Shown in pieces: positions 4,892 through 5,680 of a stretch of DNA of 5,680 nt. Made by a program: the position numbers and the translations under genes. Source of the stretch: a bacterium. GTDB taxonomy: Bacteria > Pseudomonadota > Gammaproteobacteria > Burkholderiales > Thiobacteraceae. The notes under the pieces are model-generated. The model had not been told where the DNA came from. It was given only the letters and a program-made list of their open reading frames with translations, and did no database searches. The first letter of the stretch is position 1, and every line of letters starts with the position of its first letter. Location: NCBI GenBank assembly GCA_027438535.1, contig DAIAMA010000096.1:1-5680 (forward strand), read 5' to 3'.

Positions 4892-5680
4892 ATGAGCCTT
4901 GATCTGCGCACGATGATGTTGATGGTCTCCGTGCTGACGCTGCTGCTTTCCGGGCTTTTGGTTCTGGCGGGATCGCATGCCGGTAGCATTCGCGGTGTGC
5001 GGCTGTGGGCGCTGGCCAGCCTGTGCTACAGCCTCGCGAGTTTTATCGCCTTCGTGGATCTGACATCCCCCCCGATCAGCGGCTGGCTGATCTTGCCGGG
5101 CGTCGTGCTGGCGATGGTGGGCAGTGGCTTGCAATTTTCAGGCATCCAGGCATTCAAGGAAGAGCGCATTGACTGGCGTATTCCCTTGCTGTTCATGGGC
5201 GCGGCATTTGCCCACAGCGTCTGGTACACGCTCCTTCATCCAGATACCGAAGCGCGCGCCATCGGCAATTCCTTGATATTCGCGCTGATCAATGCTTTCT
5301 GTGCCCGCGCGCTGCTTATTCGCATCGAACCGCCGCTGCGTACCGCTTACTGGTTTACCGGCGCGTCGTTCGCGGTGCTCGCGGCGGTGTCCCTGGCCAG
5401 GGCGGCAACGCTTTTTCAAGCGCCGCCCGGCACCTTTGCCGGACTTTCCGCGCAATTGCCCTTTCTTCCCGAGAGATTTCTGGTCACCAGCCTGATACTG
5501 ATGTGCGTGACCTTCGGTTTCATACTGATGCTGAATTACCGGCTCATCGCGGATATGCAAAAACTTGCGTTACGCGATGGATTGACCGGCGCGCTGAACC
5601 GCCGCAGTCTGGAAGAAGAGGCCATCCGCCTGCGGGCGCGTTGTATTCGCACCGGGGATGCGCTGGCGATCATGATGATC
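4892..5680 (+). CDS. Seven-helix membrane diguanylate cyclase (GGDEF), N-terminal part (cut by window edge)
   Basis: The frame is open to the right edge: 263 residues from ATG 4892. Seven hydrophobic segments (about 8-27, 36-56, 65-83, 96-115, 124-145, 153-174, 196-215) form a membrane sensor region, followed by a short linker helix and the beginning of a GGDEF domain: DGLTGALNRRSLEEE at 229-243, the conserved D-LTG-xxNRR motif. The GGDEF domain condenses two GTP into cyclic di-GMP, a signal for biofilm and motility. The GG(D/E)EF loop and metal-binding aspartate just after AIMMI lie outside the window, so activity cannot be judged. The signal sensed is unknown; the membrane part does not show an obvious MASE or 7TMR motif I can name. 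The start at 4892 is favoured by GGGA (4882-4885) six bases upstream and by an MSLDLRT-type N-terminus; ATGs at 4835 and 4847 are in-frame alternatives. Confidence 0.88.
   Translation, partial: MSLDLRTMMLMVSVLTLLLSGLLVLAGSHAGSIRGVRLWALASLCYSLASFIAFVDLTSPPISGWLILPGVVLAMVGSGLQFSGIQAFKEERIDWRIPLLFMGAAFAHSVWYTLLHPDTEARAIGNSLIFALINAFCARALLIRIEPPLRTAYWFTGASFAVLAAVSLARAATLFQAPPGTFAGLSAQLPFLPERFLVTSLILMCVTFGFILMLNYRLIADMQKLALRDGLTGALNRRSLEEEAIRLRARCIRTGDALAIMMI

Noticed and set aside
1..5680. CRISPR array, tRNA or rRNA genes, insertion sequence
   Set aside because: No regularly spaced repeats, no cloverleaf-like or rRNA sequence, no transposase and no terminal inverted repeats were seen on either strand.

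Overview
The window looks like chromosomal DNA of a proteobacterium, most likely a betaproteobacterium. This is inferred from family resemblance and from high-GC coding DNA in the flanks (40 of 60 bases G/C in 661-720). No rRNA, tRNA or phylogenetic marker is complete enough to prove it. All coding sequence is ordinary bacterial, short-spaced and intron-free.

Layout. (1) 1-1419, minus strand: a two-gene unit. A YdiK-type AI-2E/UPF0118 membrane permease (352-1419) is followed, with a 4-base ATGA overlap, by the N-terminal third or so of an RsmB/NOP-type RNA cytosine methyltransferase that runs off the left edge. (2) 1420-1543: a divergent intergenic region carrying a 16-bp perfect palindrome (1515-1530). 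(3) 1544-1975, plus: a small single-pass membrane protein of unknown function. (4) About 2012-3067, plus: two small genes, DUF1801 (2014-2532) and DUF4188 (2552-3022), in visibly lower-GC DNA (53 of 120 bases G/C in 2221-2340). Each is bounded by complementary six-base core sites and followed by an attC-like hairpin. I read this as a two-cassette integron-type array without an integrase in view (CALIN-like); this is the most interesting part of the window. (5) 3023-3177: intergenic region with a likely operator dyad (3123-3152) just before the next gene. (6) 3178-3942: a complete classical short-chain dehydrogenase/reductase (SDR). (7) 3980-4807: an Ada-like fusion of an AraC-type DNA-binding domain and an O6-alkylguanine-DNA methyltransferase, lacking the Ada zinc/phosphotriester domain. 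(8) 4892-5680: the N-terminal part of a seven-helix membrane diguanylate cyclase, cut by the right edge just after the GGDEF domain begins.

How they fit together. The permease and the rRNA methyltransferase are probably co-transcribed and translationally coupled. The SDR and the Ada-like gene are 37 bases apart on the same strand and may form an operon under the dyad, but no pathway joins them obviously. The cassette pair appears to be an accessory insertion between otherwise ordinary housekeeping or stress genes. No wholly new system is proven here; the cassette pair and its degenerate recombination sites are the best candidate for something undescribed.
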